From: Paraliobacillus ryukyuensis
GTDB taxonomy: Bacteria; Bacillota; Bacilli; Bacillales; Amphibacillaceae
Length of the DNA: 64,000 nt
Assembly: GCF_003315295.1 (NCBI RefSeq)
Contig: NZ_QNRI01000004.1
Coordinates: 124,001 to 188,000, forward strand
Direction of reading: 5' to 3'
The position numbers and the translations under genes were made by a program. Positions 1-9,257 of the stretch are shown here, piece by piece. The first letter of the stretch is position 1. Each line of letters begins with the position of its first letter. The notes beneath the pieces were generated by a model, which was not told where the DNA came from, ran no database searches, and saw only the letters and a program-made list of their open reading frames with translations.

Positions 1-293
1 AAACATTTACCAATGAAACAAGTGAAGGTCTAGTACTTGCAGACTTTTGGGCAACTTGGTGCGGACCTTGTAAAATGATTGCACCTGTATTAGAAGAAAT
101 TAATGGTGAAATGAGCGATAAAGTTAAAATCGTTAAATTAGATGTTGATGATAACCAAGAAACTGCAGGAAAATTCGGTGTGATGAGTATTCCAACACTT
201 CTTCTATTTAAAGATGGAGAAGTAGTTGATCAAGTAGTTGGTTATCAACCAAAAGAAGCACTTGTTGAATTAATCAACAAACATGCTGCTTAA
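1..293 (+). CDS. trxA: Thioredoxin (5' end cut by window)
   Basis: Cytoplasmic dithiol-disulfide reductase. The reading frame is open from base 3, so the start codon lies outside the window and only about the first ten residues are missing. The active-site motif WCGPC is readable just before MIAPVLEE, followed by the conserved DVDDNQ and the cis-proline segment [11 protein letters not shown]. The C-terminus matches the usual thioredoxin length of about 104 residues. It is followed by a hairpin terminator and then uvrC, the order found in Bacillus subtilis. Identification is secure; only the start is unseen. Confidence 0.96.
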   Translation, partial: TFTNETSEGLVLADFWATWCGPCKMIAPVLEEINGEMSDKVKIVKLDVDDNQETAGKFGVMSIPTLLLFKDGEVVDQVVGYQPKEALVELINKHAA

Positions 294-314
294 GACGAAG
301 TCAAAATTCAATTC

Positions 315-350
315 ATCCCTTGTTACTTTATCGTAGCAAGGGATTATTTT
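315..350 (+). terminator. Rho-independent terminator after trxA
   Basis: Eight-base stem ATCCCTTG / CAAGGGAT around a 14-base loop, followed by TTATTTTAT. It separates trxA from uvrC. A very similar stem (AAATCCCTTG) follows clpX. Confidence 0.8.
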
Positions 351-394
351 ATAGTATACAATTAAACTAAATTATGTTTAGTGGAGAGTCAGCT

Positions 395-2182
395 ATGGCA
401 GATAAAATTAGAGAAAAATTAGCAGTACTTCCTGCACAACCAGGTTGTTATTTAATGAAAGATAAGCATGGCACCATCATTTATGTAGGGAAGTCAAAAC
501 TATTAAAAAATCGGGTGCGTTCTTATTTTACTGGAGCGAATGACCAGAAAACTCAGCGTTTAGTTCAAGAAATTGTGGATTTTGAATATATTGTGACATC
601 ATCAGAAATCGAAGCATTAATTTTAGAAATGAATTTAATAAAAAAATACGATCCTAAATATAATGTTTTATTAAAAGATGATAAAAGTTACCCATATCTA
701 AAAATTACTAATGAGCGTCATCCGCAATTATTAATAACACGTAAAGTAAAAAAGGATAAAGGAAGATATTTTGGTCCATATCCAAACGTATTAGCCGCAA
801 GGGAAACAAAAAAATTACTCGATAGAATGTACCCGTTAAAAAAATGCAATAATCCACCAGGAAGACATTGTTTGTATTATCATATGGGTCAATGTTTAGC
901 CTGTGCCGATCAGCCCCCTTCTGAACAAGAATACAAAGAGATTGTGCAACAAATTGTTTCCTTTTTAAGCGGTGGACATAAAGAGATAAAAAAGCAAATC
1001 GAACAAAAAATGTTTGAAGCAAGTGAATCCTTAAATTTTGAGCGAGCAATGGAACTTAGAGATCAAATCCAACACATTGAAGCAGTAATGGAACAACAAA
1101 AAATGACCTTAAACGATCAAGTGAATCGCGATGTATTTCATTATGCTTATGATAAAGGTTGGATGTGTGTGCAAGTATTCTTTATCCGACAAGGTAAGTT
1201 AATTGAAAGAGACGTATCAATCTTTCCATTTTATGATGAAGCACAAGAAACATTTATGAGTTTTATTGGACGATTCTATTTACATCAAAATCATCTAAAA
1301 CCAAAACAAATATTAGTACCTGCTCCAATCGATTATAAGCTATTAAGTGAGTTACTAGAAGTTGACGTTACGATTCCTTATCGTGGGCGAAAAAAAGAAT
1401 TGATTGATCTAGCAGGTAAAAATGCAGAAATTGCTTTAGAAGAAAAATTCTCTCTAATCGAACGTGATGAAGCTAGAACAATCAAAGCAGTAGAAGGATT
1501 AGGAGAAAGACTGCATATTGAAACACCGCGTCGTATAGAAGCATTTGATAATTCTAATATTCAAGGAACGGATCCTGTTTCTGCTATGGTGGTATTCATG
1601 GATGGACGACCATTAAAGAAAGAGTATCGAAAATATAAAATAAAGAATGTGGAAGGCCCTGATGACTATGAGACGATGCGTGAAGTAGTTAGACGTCGCT
1701 ATACCAGAGTTCTAAAAGAAGGATTACCATTACCAGATTTAATTGTAATTGATGGTAGTAAGGGGCAAATGAACGCAGCTTCTGATGTATTGGAAAACGA
1801 ACTTGGTTTAGAAATTCCATTATGTGGTTTAGCTAAAGATGATAAACATAAAACAAGCGAGCTGCTTTATGGTGTACCACCAACAGTCATACCCTTAGAT
1901 CGTCAATCACAAGAGTTTTATCTGATACAACGCATTCAAGATGAAGTGCATCGCTTTGCCATTACGTTTCACCGTCAACTAAGAGGAAAAAGCGCATTTA
2001 AATCGGAATTGGATGCTATCCCAGGTGTCGGTGAAAAGCGGAGAAAATTATTACTAACACATTTTAAATCCATTACAGAAATCAAGGAAGCATCTATTGA
2101 AGAAATGCAACGGTTGGGGATTCCAGAGCCTACAGCAAAAGAGATCTTAACGCATTTAACAAAAGAGAAAGAACCAGAATAG
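395..2182 (+). CDS. uvrC: Excinuclease ABC subunit C
   Basis: Nuclease of UvrABC nucleotide excision repair, making both incisions around a lesion. The GIY-YIG nuclease is at residues about 13-95 ([16 protein letters not shown]). A UVR motif lies near residues 200-235 ([19 protein letters not shown]), then the RNase H-like C-terminal nuclease ([11 protein letters not shown]) and a terminal helix-hairpin-helix ([12 protein letters not shown]). The length, 595 residues, is normal. The open frame begins 21 bases upstream, but ATG 395 sits six bases after GGAGAG and gives the family N-terminus MADKIREKL. It lies downstream of trxA as in Bacillus. Its last codons form the left arm of the terminator shared with yslB. 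Confidence 0.97.
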   Translation: MADKIREKLAVLPAQPGCYLMKDKHGTIIYVGKSKLLKNRVRSYFTGANDQKTQRLVQEIVDFEYIVTSSEIEALILEMNLIKKYDPKYNVLLKDDKSYPYLKITNERHPQLLITRKVKKDKGRYFGPYPNVLAARETKKLLDRMYPLKKCNNPPGRHCLYYHMGQCLACADQPPSEQEYKEIVQQIVSFLSGGHKEIKKQIEQKMFEASESLNFERAMELRDQIQHIEAVMEQQKMTLNDQVNRDVFHYAYDKGWMCVQVFFIRQGKLIERDVSIFPFYDEAQETFMSFIGRFYLHQNHLKPKQILVPAPIDYKLLSELLEVDVTIPYRGRKKELIDLAGKNAEIALEEKFSLIERDEARTIKAVEGLGERLHIETPRRIEAFDNSNIQGTDPVSAMVVFMDGRPLKKEYRKYKIKNVEGPDDYETMREVVRRRYTRVLKEGLPLPDLIVIDGSKGQMNAASDVLENELGLEIPLCGLAKDDKHKTSELLYGVPPTVIPLDRQSQEFYLIQRIQDEVHRFAITFHRQLRGKSAFKSELDAIPGVGEKRRKLLLTHFKSITEIKEASIEEMQRLGIPEPTAKEILTHLTKEKEPE

Positions 2183-2200
2183 CCTGGCCTTTCTCTTTTG
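2160..2200. terminator. Bidirectional terminator between uvrC and yslB
   Basis: The AAAAGAGAAAG arm, including the last uvrC codons, pairs with CTTTCTCTTTT, with an inner CCAG/CTGG stem. The gene ends converge here, so the hairpin can serve both strands. Confidence 0.75.
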
Positions 2201-2201
2201 T

Positions 2202-2636
2202 TTACTTAATATAGATAACTTTAAATTCAACACAATTTTTTCGAGGTTTGATTTCTTCCCTACATTCACAATCAATTCCCTTTATTTGTTGCATTGCTTC
2301 AGCTAGTATACCAGCTTCTAAGCGATAATCGGTATCTAGGTTTCGTTTCATTCGTTGGGTAATTGCAGAACCAGTGAGCGTAAACTCATGTTCGCCACGT
2401 TTTTCTTTGCCTTCTGTTAATTCACCCCAGCCAGTTTTATAAAAGAATGCTTTTACTTGATCATAGTTTTCCCATGTTAATTGTCTAGCTATATTTTTTC
2501 CTAATACATACAAAATGGTGGTTGCATCTTTACCTAGTAAATCGGGTAAACAGACATAACGAAGTAAATCATATCCGCATCCATTAGTTTGTAAGTTTTC
2601 TGTGATTTCTTCTATCTTTTGTAAATTGCTATGCAC
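2202..2636 (-). CDS. yslB: YslB family protein (DUF2507)
   Basis: A 144-residue soluble protein of unknown function. It is recognised by the GYDLLRYVCLPDLLGKDATT segment and the GKNIARQL / FFYKTGWGELT blocks typical of the YslB/DUF2507 family, which folds like V4R ligand-binding domains. In B. subtilis yslB lies on the same strand after uvrC (with lysC between) and leads into sdhCAB. Here it is inverted relative to uvrC, and no lysC or sdh genes follow. Identification by family motifs and neighbourhood; function not established. Confidence 0.85.
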   Translation of the reverse strand: MHSNLQKIEEITENLQTNGCGYDLLRYVCLPDLLGKDATTILYVLGKNIARQLTWENYDQVKAFFYKTGWGELTEGKEKRGEHEFTLTGSAITQRMKRNLDTDYRLEAGILAEAMQQIKGIDCECREEIKPRKNCVEFKVIYIK

Positions 2637-2815
2637 AAGATTTTCCCCTTCCTAACTTCTACTACTCTTATTATGGCTTGAATTTAGAGGGAATGCAATA
2701 TTGATCACTACTAATATCTAGCAAAAAAGGTCAAAAAATAACGTGACAATTCTTAAATAAAGTTTTACAATTACTTGCGTGACAATAAAGACATATTATT
2801 TTAGAAGGTGTAAAG

Positions 2816-5482
2816 ATGCGAAGGATATTTCAGATTTTTAAAAATGATTGGTTAAATGTGATAAAAACACCAGTCGCAGCTTTTTTGATTGTTGCATTAA
2901 TGATTCTTCCTTCATTGTATGCTTGGTTTAATTTAAAAGCTTCTTGGGATCCATATTCCAATACGAGCGACATTGCTATTGCTGTTACAAATGATGATGA
3001 AGGTTCCACAATAAGAGGAAAAGAAATTAATGTCGGCGATCGAATAGAGAAAAATTTAAAAGAGAATGATAAATTAGGATGGACATTTGTTTCAAAAGAA
3101 GAAGCAGATAAAGGTGTCAGGCATGGTGATTATTATGCTAGCATCTATATACCAGCCGATTTTTCAGATAAAATTGGTACATTATTAGACGATGAGCAAA
3201 TTAGACCAACAATTGAATACAGTGTTAATGAAAAGATTAATGCAATTGCACCTAAAATGACATCAAGTGGTGCCACTTCGTTAGTAACACAAACGAGTGA
3301 GAATTTTATAGAGCAAGTTAGTAAAGCAGTGTTAACAGAATTTAATGAAATAGGTATCGAACTAGAAAGAGAACTACCGACTATTCGAAATATAGAAAAC
3401 AAGATATTTACGTTAGAAGATCATTTACCTGATATTGAAGAATTAGGGAATAAAGCAGTTGCTCTAGAAGAAAAAATTCCGACAATTAATCAAAAAGCAG
3501 ATAAAATTCTAGAATTAGAAGCTGCTATGCCTGAAATCATGGATGCAGCAGATAATGTTGTGCTGTTAAATGAAAAGATGCCGAAGATAGAACAAGCTGG
3601 TGAGGATATTACCAAGCTTCAACAAAAAATGCCTGAAATTAAAAAGGTAGCAAATGCAGTTATTGAAGTAGACGAAAACTTTGGAAAAATTGAAGAACTT
3701 GTTTCAACCACCTTAGAAGATATTCAAAAAGCACAAAAAGTGGTTAACGCAGCACAAGAGGCGTTACCTGAAATAAAAAAAGTAGCAGATAACGCCAACG
3801 CGTTTGCTGACGCATTATCAGCTTTCTTAGAAGCCAATAGTGACGCATTAGATAAGGTAACGCCTGTATTAAAGCAGAATTTATTACTTTATCAGCAGAC
3901 AGCCAATGATGTAAATAAATTTGCTGCAGAGTTAAATAACAATGATCTTAATGAACAAGCAATTAGACAGCAGTCTGGAAAACTGTTGGTTGATTTAGAA
4001 GCAAGTATTGTTAGTATTGATCAGTCGGTTCAATTGATTGAAACAGTCAATCAACAGTCATCAGATCAAGCATTAACTGAATATAAAGAAAATCTGATAA
4101 AATTACAAAAAAACTTTGAAACAGAACGAGATCAGTTAACAGCTATTGCAAAACAACCTACGTCGATTTCAAAGGAACAAAAAAATAATTTGCTAACAGT
4201 TTCTCAACAAGCTGTAAAACAAGCGGATAATCTTGTTACGGCCTATGATGAGACAATTGAACCAATTATGAATGAAGGTTTAGCCACATTAAAAAAAGAT
4301 GCCGCTAATGCAAGTGATAATTTGGAAAAAGCAAAAGAGGCTCTTCCAAAGGTAGAAACAATCTTAAAAGATACCAAAGAATCGCTAACTTATGGTGAGA
4401 AGCAAGTGAAGAGATTACAAGAAAATTTACCGAAGTTAGAAGAAGACATTCATCAAACTGCTGAAACGATAAAAGAAAAAATGGATGATGTTGAATCTGG
4501 TATTAACCAAGCGGTTGATTTTTATCAAAATCGTTTTCCTGAAGTGAAAGCACAAGTACAACGAGCAGCTGATTTCGTGGAAAATGACCTACCAGAAGCT
4601 GCAGCAGAAATAGAAAAAGTAGCAGATTTTATTAATAATAAACTACCTGAACTTGAGGATTCGGTTCATAAAATAGCCGATGTTGTGCAAAATGATTTAC
4701 CAGGACTAGAAGACACCGTTAGAAAAACTGCTGATAAAATAAGGAATTTTGAATCAGAAAATGACTTGGGAGATATTATTGAATTACTAAAAAATGATAT
4801 TCAACAAGAAAGTGATTTTCTTGCTAATCCCATCAAGCTAGATGAAAATAAAGTTTTTCCGATTCCAAACTATGGATCAGCCAATTCACCTTTTTATACC
4901 ACATTAAGTTTATGGGTAGGGGCATTATTATTAATCTCACTTCTAACAGTCGATGTGCATGACCCGGAACGATTATATAAGCATCATCATGTATATTTCG
5001 GTAGAGGTTTAACCTTTGTTTCGATCGGGTTTGTGCAAGCGTTAATTGTAACATTAGGTGATATGTTTATATTAGGTGCATATGTAAAAGAACCTGTTTG
5101 GTTTGTCGTAGCGGCTATCTTTATCAGTCTAACCTTCATGTCCATTGTGTATACGTTAGTTTCTGTATTTGGAAACGTAGGAAAAGGTTTAGCTATTATT
5201 TTATTAGTACTCCAATTATCAGGGGCTGGGGGAACATTCCCTATTCAAGTAGCACCAACCTTTTTCCGAATGATAAATCCATTCCTTCCGTTTACGTACG
5301 CGATTAGTTTACTACGAGAAATGGTTGGAGGTATGGTGCCAGAGATCGTTATTCGAGATGTCATTGTCCTATTTGGTTTTATGATTGGTTCCATTTTATT
5401 TGCTATTCTGTTGAAGAAACCACTCGATCCACGTATTAAAAAAGTGTCAGAGCAAGCTAAGAAGAGTGGGTTAATTCACTAA
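2816..5482 (+). CDS. YhgE/Pip family membrane protein
   Basis: An 888-residue protein of the YhgE/phage-infection-protein family, related to the ABC-2 permease fold. It has one N-terminal membrane helix (residues about 18-37), then the conserved extracellular start WDPYSNTSDIAIAVTNDDEG. A long coiled-coil stalk follows (about 190-660) with repeated 'LP-E' heptad blocks such as LPEIKKVADN and NDLPELEDSV. About five C-terminal helices (residues 700-870) end it. RBS GAAGGTG precedes ATG 2816. The relatives include the Lactococcus phage c2 receptor Pip and YueB-type proteins; the exact role is unknown. Upstream, CGTGACAAT occurs twice (2742-2750, 2779-2787) around a possible TTACTT-17-TATTAT promoter. 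Confidence 0.88.
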   Translation: MRRIFQIFKNDWLNVIKTPVAAFLIVALMILPSLYAWFNLKASWDPYSNTSDIAIAVTNDDEGSTIRGKEINVGDRIEKNLKENDKLGWTFVSKEEADKGVRHGDYYASIYIPADFSDKIGTLLDDEQIRPTIEYSVNEKINAIAPKMTSSGATSLVTQTSENFIEQVSKAVLTEFNEIGIELERELPTIRNIENKIFTLEDHLPDIEELGNKAVALEEKIPTINQKADKILELEAAMPEIMDAADNVVLLNEKMPKIEQAGEDITKLQQKMPEIKKVANAVIEVDENFGKIEELVSTTLEDIQKAQKVVNAAQEALPEIKKVADNANAFADALSAFLEANSDALDKVTPVLKQNLLLYQQTANDVNKFAAELNNNDLNEQAIRQQSGKLLVDLEASIVSIDQSVQLIETVNQQSSDQALTEYKENLIKLQKNFETERDQLTAIAKQPTSISKEQKNNLLTVSQQAVKQADNLVTAYDETIEPIMNEGLATLKKDAANASDNLEKAKEALPKVETILKDTKESLTYGEKQVKRLQENLPKLEEDIHQTAETIKEKMDDVESGINQAVDFYQNRFPEVKAQVQRAADFVENDLPEAAAEIEKVADFINNKLPELEDSVHKIADVVQNDLPGLEDTVRKTADKIRNFESENDLGDIIELLKNDIQQESDFLANPIKLDENKVFPIPNYGSANSPFYTTLSLWVGALLLISLLTVDVHDPERLYKHHHVYFGRGLTFVSIGFVQALIVTLGDMFILGAYVKEPVWFVVAAIFISLTFMSIVYTLVSVFGNVGKGLAIILLVLQLSGAGGTFPIQVAPTFFRMINPFLPFTYAISLLREMVGGMVPEIVIRDVIVLFGFMIGSILFAILLKKPLDPRIKKVSEQAKKSGLIH

Positions 5483-5505
5483 GTTATGTCGATTTGAGTA
5501 TATTA

Positions 5506-5548
5506 AAAAGTAGAAGCTTTTGGCTAAAAACAAAAGCTTCTACTTTTT
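5506..5548 (+). terminator. Terminator after the YhgE-like gene
   Basis: A perfect 17-base stem AAAAGTAGAAGCTTTTG / CAAAAGCTTCTACTTTT with an 8-base loop and a T run. Confidence 0.9.
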
Positions 5549-5643
5549 ATTTTTATTTAGGTTTCCAGTTAAATCTAGTAGAGGGGGTTTTTAAACCACC
5601 ATCTCTTTTATTTGATGAATACGGTGAAAATTTCACATTTCTG

Positions 5644-5781
5644 AACCGTAGGAGAATACTCTCGCTTTCAATGGGAACGGCCTCAGCTAACTTTGTAATG
5701 AAAATGACTTTACCAAGTGGATCTCTGGCTCGGGGGACTGTGATTATTTTTTCGCAGGAGTCTCGCATATTTCTTCTGCTT
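5644..5781 (-). repeat. Degenerate copy of interspersed intergenic repeat
   Basis: On the minus strand it begins GAAATATGCGAGACTC, continues with CAGTCCCCCGAGCC and a GATCCACTTGGTAAAG block, and ends AAAGCGAGAGTATT. The same blocks in the same order occur in the better-preserved 200-bp element at 35383-35582. No gene fits here; short open frames across it are incidental. Confidence 0.7.
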
Positions 5782-5786
5782 AGCTT

Positions 5787-6318
5787 TTATTTATCTGCTA
5801 CATTAAGTTTAAAACGAATGGATTGCTCTCCTAGAACGGTGGATTCATCACGTTTCCACTGCAAGATTACATTCGCTTTCGTTATGCCAGTACCAGTCTG
5901 TGGCGGAGAAAAATTAAAAACACCATTCTCGGGTATTTCACCCTCCCAGTAAAAACCTTCTTCTTTTGCATTTTCCATCAAACAGATGAAGTAATTTGGC
6001 TTGTTTTCCGCCTTTGAGAAATCAAAATTTATAAGAAATTGATCTAACACGACATGATAAGGTGTGGATGTTACTATTTTCTAAGTTCAGTAGCAGATTC
6101 AATATGTCATCATTTGTAGTAGTAGCATGCTCTTCATTCCAATATATATGCTCAATAATCAATTCTTTCTTATCTAGAGGAGTAGGTTCGTTAATTTCTT
6201 GCCCAGAATGTAGAACGGAGAATTCGAAATCTGGCGCCTGATTCCCAGTTAATTTTTCATTATTGCTACAACCAGTTAATATTATCAAAAGAACAATAAA
6301 ACAAATAAATTTTTTCAT
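5787..6318 (-). pseudogene. Frameshifted lipoprotein gene
   Basis: The 5' part (from 6318) encodes MKKFICFIVLLIILTGCSNN, a lipoprotein signal with lipobox LTGC. This is followed by a domain with APDFEFSVLHSGQEIN and a charged stretch up to NLENSNI near 6075. The frame then runs off into a short tail. A one-base shift continues as TPYHVVLDQFLINFDF and on to the stop at 5787, giving one 175-residue protein if repaired. ATG 6318 has AGGAAA six bases upstream and lies just after the stop of another remnant, suggesting an old operon. The product is unrecognised beyond being a secreted lipoprotein. A sequencing error cannot be excluded. Confidence 0.65.
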
Positions 6319-6329
6319 TTGGTTTTTTC

Positions 6330-6468
6330 CTATCTTTTTACCCAATCGATACTTCCGGCAGCTGGTTTATAAGCGTATCCAGTTTTTGATTTACCTGTAG
6401 GAGTATTCTTCCCGGTCGCATAGACTATATGGTATTCTTTTTGATACAATTTGTACTTCTTACTGCCT
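6330..6468 (-). pseudogene. C-terminal remnant of an unidentified gene
   Basis: The minus strand reads about 45 codons with coding character (KKYKLYQKEYHIVYATGKN, then TGYAYKPAAGSIDWVKR) to a TAG at 6330-6332. An in-frame stop lies just upstream and there is no start codon. It sits directly in front of the broken lipoprotein gene on the same strand. The family is not recognised. Confidence 0.45.
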
Positions 6469-6470
6469 TT

Positions 6471-6809
6471 GCGTTAATAGGCAGCCCACGTTTAAAAATA
6501 GTAAACGTATAATAATTATCTAATTTCCTCTTTTTTCACATTATATAATTAAATTTAACATAAATGTATTTTTTTCTTTGTAAATAAATTTTGTTTGACT
6601 ATTATCAAGTTGCATTCACAAATTTGTTGAATTTATGGAGATTATTTTCTTTTAGGTTTCCTTTCGATATTTCATTTTTATGAGAAGAGTTATTATTTTT
6701 ACTTGTATATTATTGATTAAAAAATAAAGCGACAACATGGAAAAGTAACTAGGTAGGTAATCTTGATAGGTCATTGGTGTATTTCAACTAAATTAGCGGG
6801 AAAGCAAGC
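6471..6809. other. AT-rich intergenic stretch without a gene
   Basis: Stops are frequent in all frames and no RNA or repeat is recognised. It lies between the decayed minus-strand genes and the gerE promoter. Confidence 0.6.
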
Positions 6810-6837
6810 ACAGAAAGAATTTTTTGAACATAAAATA
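6810..6837 (+). promoter_or_regulatory. Sigma-K-type promoter of gerE
   Basis: AC (6810-6811), a 17-base spacer, then CATAAAATA (6829-6837). This fits the sigma-K consensus AC-N16/17-CATANNNTA. gerE is known to be a sigma-K regulon member in B. subtilis. The site lies about 60 bases before the start codon. Confidence 0.65.
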
Positions 6838-6898
6838 CCTTGACTAAATAAATACCCTTCGAAATGCGACACTAAGAACAGCAAGGAGGGGTTAAAAC

Positions 6899-7123
6899 TT
6901 GAAAGATAGTGACTACAAGCCGAAGCAATTATTGACTAAACGTGAAAAAGAAGTATTCGAACTATTAGTCCAAGATAAAACGACGAAAGAAATTGCCCAG
7001 GAATTGTTTATATCCCAGAAAACAGTACGAAATCATATTTCGAACGCAATGCAAAAGCTTGGTGTAAAGGGGCGTTCGCAGGCTGTAGTGGAGCTCCTTC
7101 GTATGGGGGAATTAAAGCTCTAA
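6899..7123 (+). CDS. gerE: Spore-coat transcription regulator GerE
   Basis: A 74-residue LuxR-type helix-turn-helix protein that in B. subtilis tunes late mother-cell (coat) genes after sigma-K. Nearly the whole protein is the HTH domain, with LTKREKEVFELLVQDKTTKE, FISQKTVRNHI and KLGVKGRSQAVVELLRMGEL, almost unchanged from the Bacillus protein. Initiation is at TTG 6899, placed after a strong AAGGAGGGG site. It is followed by a terminator, so it is monocistronic. It shows that the organism is, or recently was, a spore former. Confidence 0.98.
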   Translation: MKDSDYKPKQLLTKREKEVFELLVQDKTTKEIAQELFISQKTVRNHISNAMQKLGVKGRSQAVVELLRMGELKL

Positions 7124-7124
7124 T

Positions 7125-7158
7125 AAAAACCGACTTTCTTTATGGGAAGTCGGTTTTT
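7125..7158 (+). terminator. Terminator after gerE
   Basis: Stem AAAAACCGACTT / AAGTCGGTTTTT with a 10-base loop and a T run. Confidence 0.92.
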
Positions 7159-7321
7159 GCGTTTTCTAAAGTAAGAAAAACGTAGATACTATTGAATAAT
7201 CTCCTAATCTTTTTCTTAGCTATATTAACGAATGTAACATTTTTGTAAGTTCATTAACATTAGAGGGATTCTCTGCCATGAAATAATCGTAATAATATAA
7301 ACCATATGTCTATTTAAAAAT

Positions 7322-7726
7322 TCGATACAACTTCATAAGGATCAATCTATAGGTGATTGGATACCGACGTTTATTAGGGGATATTAATATTAGTCTCACG
7401 TTTTACCGAAATACTCCGACAAACATGTCGACCAAGTGATGCCGTATCAAGAAATGGTGGAGAAGAATTTATGATAATTAATGCTATCTAATTGTTCTAA
7501 AACAGAAGTGTTAAAAATCGCTGAGCGTGTATGTGAAACAGCGGAGATAAAACCCTTTTATATTGATAGTAGAATGAACAAGAACAATATCACGGTTTCT
7601 ATTGGGTTAGCTACTTTTTTCAGAGGTATACAGCTTCTAGATGATATTTATCGCATAGCTAATCAATGGTTGTATCGAGTGAAGACTAACGGAAGAAATC
7701 AAGTTAAGGTTGTAAAAAACAATTAG
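7322..7726 (+). pseudogene. Broken diguanylate cyclase (GGDEF) gene
   Basis: Two frames together spell a GGDEF domain. One frame gives FTEILRQTCRPSDAV then SRNGGEEFMII, which contains the GG(D/E)EF active-site loop, and stops at 7491. The next frame, from about 7481, continues SNCSKTEVLKIAERVCETAE, ITVSIGLAT and a final YRVKTNGRNQV. Weak homology upstream (an IGDW segment near 7350) is interrupted by stops. No N-terminal sensor domain or start codon remains. It is a decayed c-di-GMP synthase, of interest because a c-di-GMP riboswitch lies at 50.1 kb. Confidence 0.8.
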
Positions 7727-7798
7727 ATAGCAACATAGATAAAGAGGTGTTTAGTTTCTTTGGTAGGTGGAAAACCACAACAAAGGAGGCGCGTTTAA

Positions 7799-8542
7799 AT
7801 GGTAAAACGTTATGTCTATGCTATAGTTACTCTATTAACCTTAGTAATAGTTGGTGGGTGTCAACAAACGGATATAGATGAACCTGGTACAGGACAGAAT
7901 ACGCAAACAAATCCCAACCAACAAACTTCTGACAATAGTATGACAGATTCACACGATGAAGCTGATGATCCCAGTGATTCTCAAGATAAACACTCAGCAA
8001 ATAACAATGAAAATAAATTGAACCAAGAAGATAATGCTGTAGAAGAAGAAACAGAGAATTCGGATAGAGTGAATGATCAACAAACGAAAGCCAGCAATTC
8101 TGAGAGAATGAATGTCTCAATTAATAAACAAGAATTCAAAAATGCTCAAACAGCAGTTGATGAGATGGATAGTTATCGAGAAATAAAACAGACTAATCTT
8201 GATCTCGGTCATGGAATAAAAGGTTTTTCTGAAGGAGCTACTGGGCATCATTACATTTCCTGGAATGAAGGGAATTGGTTAATACAAGTGAATTTTCCTT
8301 CTGATCCACAATATGCGATTGACAATTATCAGAGTGGAGAAGAATTGGCAAAATCGGTAGTTGATCGTTTAGAAAAAATCTATTTACCAGCCCCTGAGCA
8401 ACGAGGCGTTATCAAAATTAATGGTTTTAGTGATAATGCCGAGACGATCGTTCGTTGGCAGGAGGGAAATATTGTTTACGCTGTTAAAGAACAGACAAGC
8501 AATCCAATAGCTATATTAAACTACATTGCAAATGAATTTTAA
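7799..8542 (+). CDS. Lipoprotein of unknown function
   Basis: A 247-residue exported lipoprotein. The signal MVKRYVYAIVTLLTLVIVGG ends in lipobox VGGC (Cys 21). Residues about 22-115 are a low-complexity, Asn/Asp/Gln-rich linker, as in surface-anchored lipoproteins. The C-terminal domain, about 125-247, is compact and mixed alpha/beta (HYISWNEGNWLIQVNFPSD, INGFSDNAETIVRWQEGNIV). RBS AAGGAGGCG precedes ATG 7799. I do not recognise a named family. It lies between gerE and the marR-racE pair, a slot that varies among Bacillaceae. Confidence 0.8.
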   Translation: MVKRYVYAIVTLLTLVIVGGCQQTDIDEPGTGQNTQTNPNQQTSDNSMTDSHDEADDPSDSQDKHSANNNENKLNQEDNAVEEETENSDRVNDQQTKASNSERMNVSINKQEFKNAQTAVDEMDSYREIKQTNLDLGHGIKGFSEGATGHHYISWNEGNWLIQVNFPSDPQYAIDNYQSGEELAKSVVDRLEKIYLPAPEQRGVIKINGFSDNAETIVRWQEGNIVYAVKEQTSNPIAILNYIANEF

Positions 8543-8576
8543 TAAACTTATCGCTCCGTTCATATTAGTAGGTATT

Positions 8577-8643
8577 AGCGTCCTCTTCATTAATTATACC
8601 GACACAATTATGTGGATTGGTATGATTGGTTGTAGAGGACGCT
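8577..8643. repeat. Long-loop inverted repeat
   Basis: AGCGTCCTCT (8577-8586) pairs exactly with AGAGGACGCT (8634-8643). Inside, ATACC and GGTAT can form an inner stem. It could be the terminator of the lipoprotein gene or a structured leader, though no proper T run follows. Confidence 0.5.
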
Positions 8644-8765
8644 TTCCTGTGAGAAAAAGGGAGGAGTATAGTAAAATAGCAAAGTAATGATCTCCTAAAT
8701 TACCCATCTGGACTAAAAAGTGATATGATAATGAAGAATGTACTATTAAAGGGGGATTTGCACTC

Positions 8766-9239
8766 GTGAATGATAACAGAAGTGCAACGACAATAGCAGA
8801 GATCGAAAAAGAACTACGCTATATTTCTGGGATTATCAAACAAAAAGGACGCGAAATATTAAATAATTATCCGATTACGACACCACAGTTTATTGCATTA
8901 CAGTGGTTGTTAGAAGATGGTGACTTAACAATCGGCGAATTATCGAATAAAATAAACTTAGCTTTTAGCACTACGACAGATTTAGTGGATCGTATGGAAA
9001 AAAACCATTTAGTAGAACGAAAGAAAGACACCAAGGATCGTCGTGTCGTGCGAATACACTTGTTAGAGAAAGGCAAACAAATAATTAACGAAGTGATTGT
9101 AAAAAGGCAAGCCTATTTACAAGCTGTTTTAGAAGACGTATCAACCGATCGGATAGATACACTTCATGATATTTTACATTTACTACACAATCAGATGAAA
9201 CTAGATAAGGAAAAGCAGATTAAACAGACAAAAGATTGA
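8766..9239 (+). CDS. MarR family transcription regulator (YsmB-like)
   Basis: A 157-residue winged-helix DNA-binding protein. The MarR core is visible as TTPQFIALQWLLEDGDLTIG, LSNKINLAFSTTTDLVDRME and the wing RKKDTKDRRVVRIHLLEKGK (residues about 38-105), flanked by dimerisation helices. GTG 8766 follows AAAGGGGGAT. It is 18 bases upstream of racE, and B. subtilis has the MarR-like ysmB at this place, so it is the likely ortholog. The effector and targets are not known. Confidence 0.9.
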   Translation: MNDNRSATTIAEIEKELRYISGIIKQKGREILNNYPITTPQFIALQWLLEDGDLTIGELSNKINLAFSTTTDLVDRMEKNHLVERKKDTKDRRVVRIHLLEKGKQIINEVIVKRQAYLQAVLEDVSTDRIDTLHDILHLLHNQMKLDKEKQIKQTKD

Positions 9240-9257
9240 GAAGAAGAGGGGATTTAT

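Noticed and set aside
5494-5952. 152-residue plus-strand frame
   Set aside because: Runs across a terminator, the degenerate repeat and the antisense of the lipoprotein fragment; no RBS and no protein pattern.
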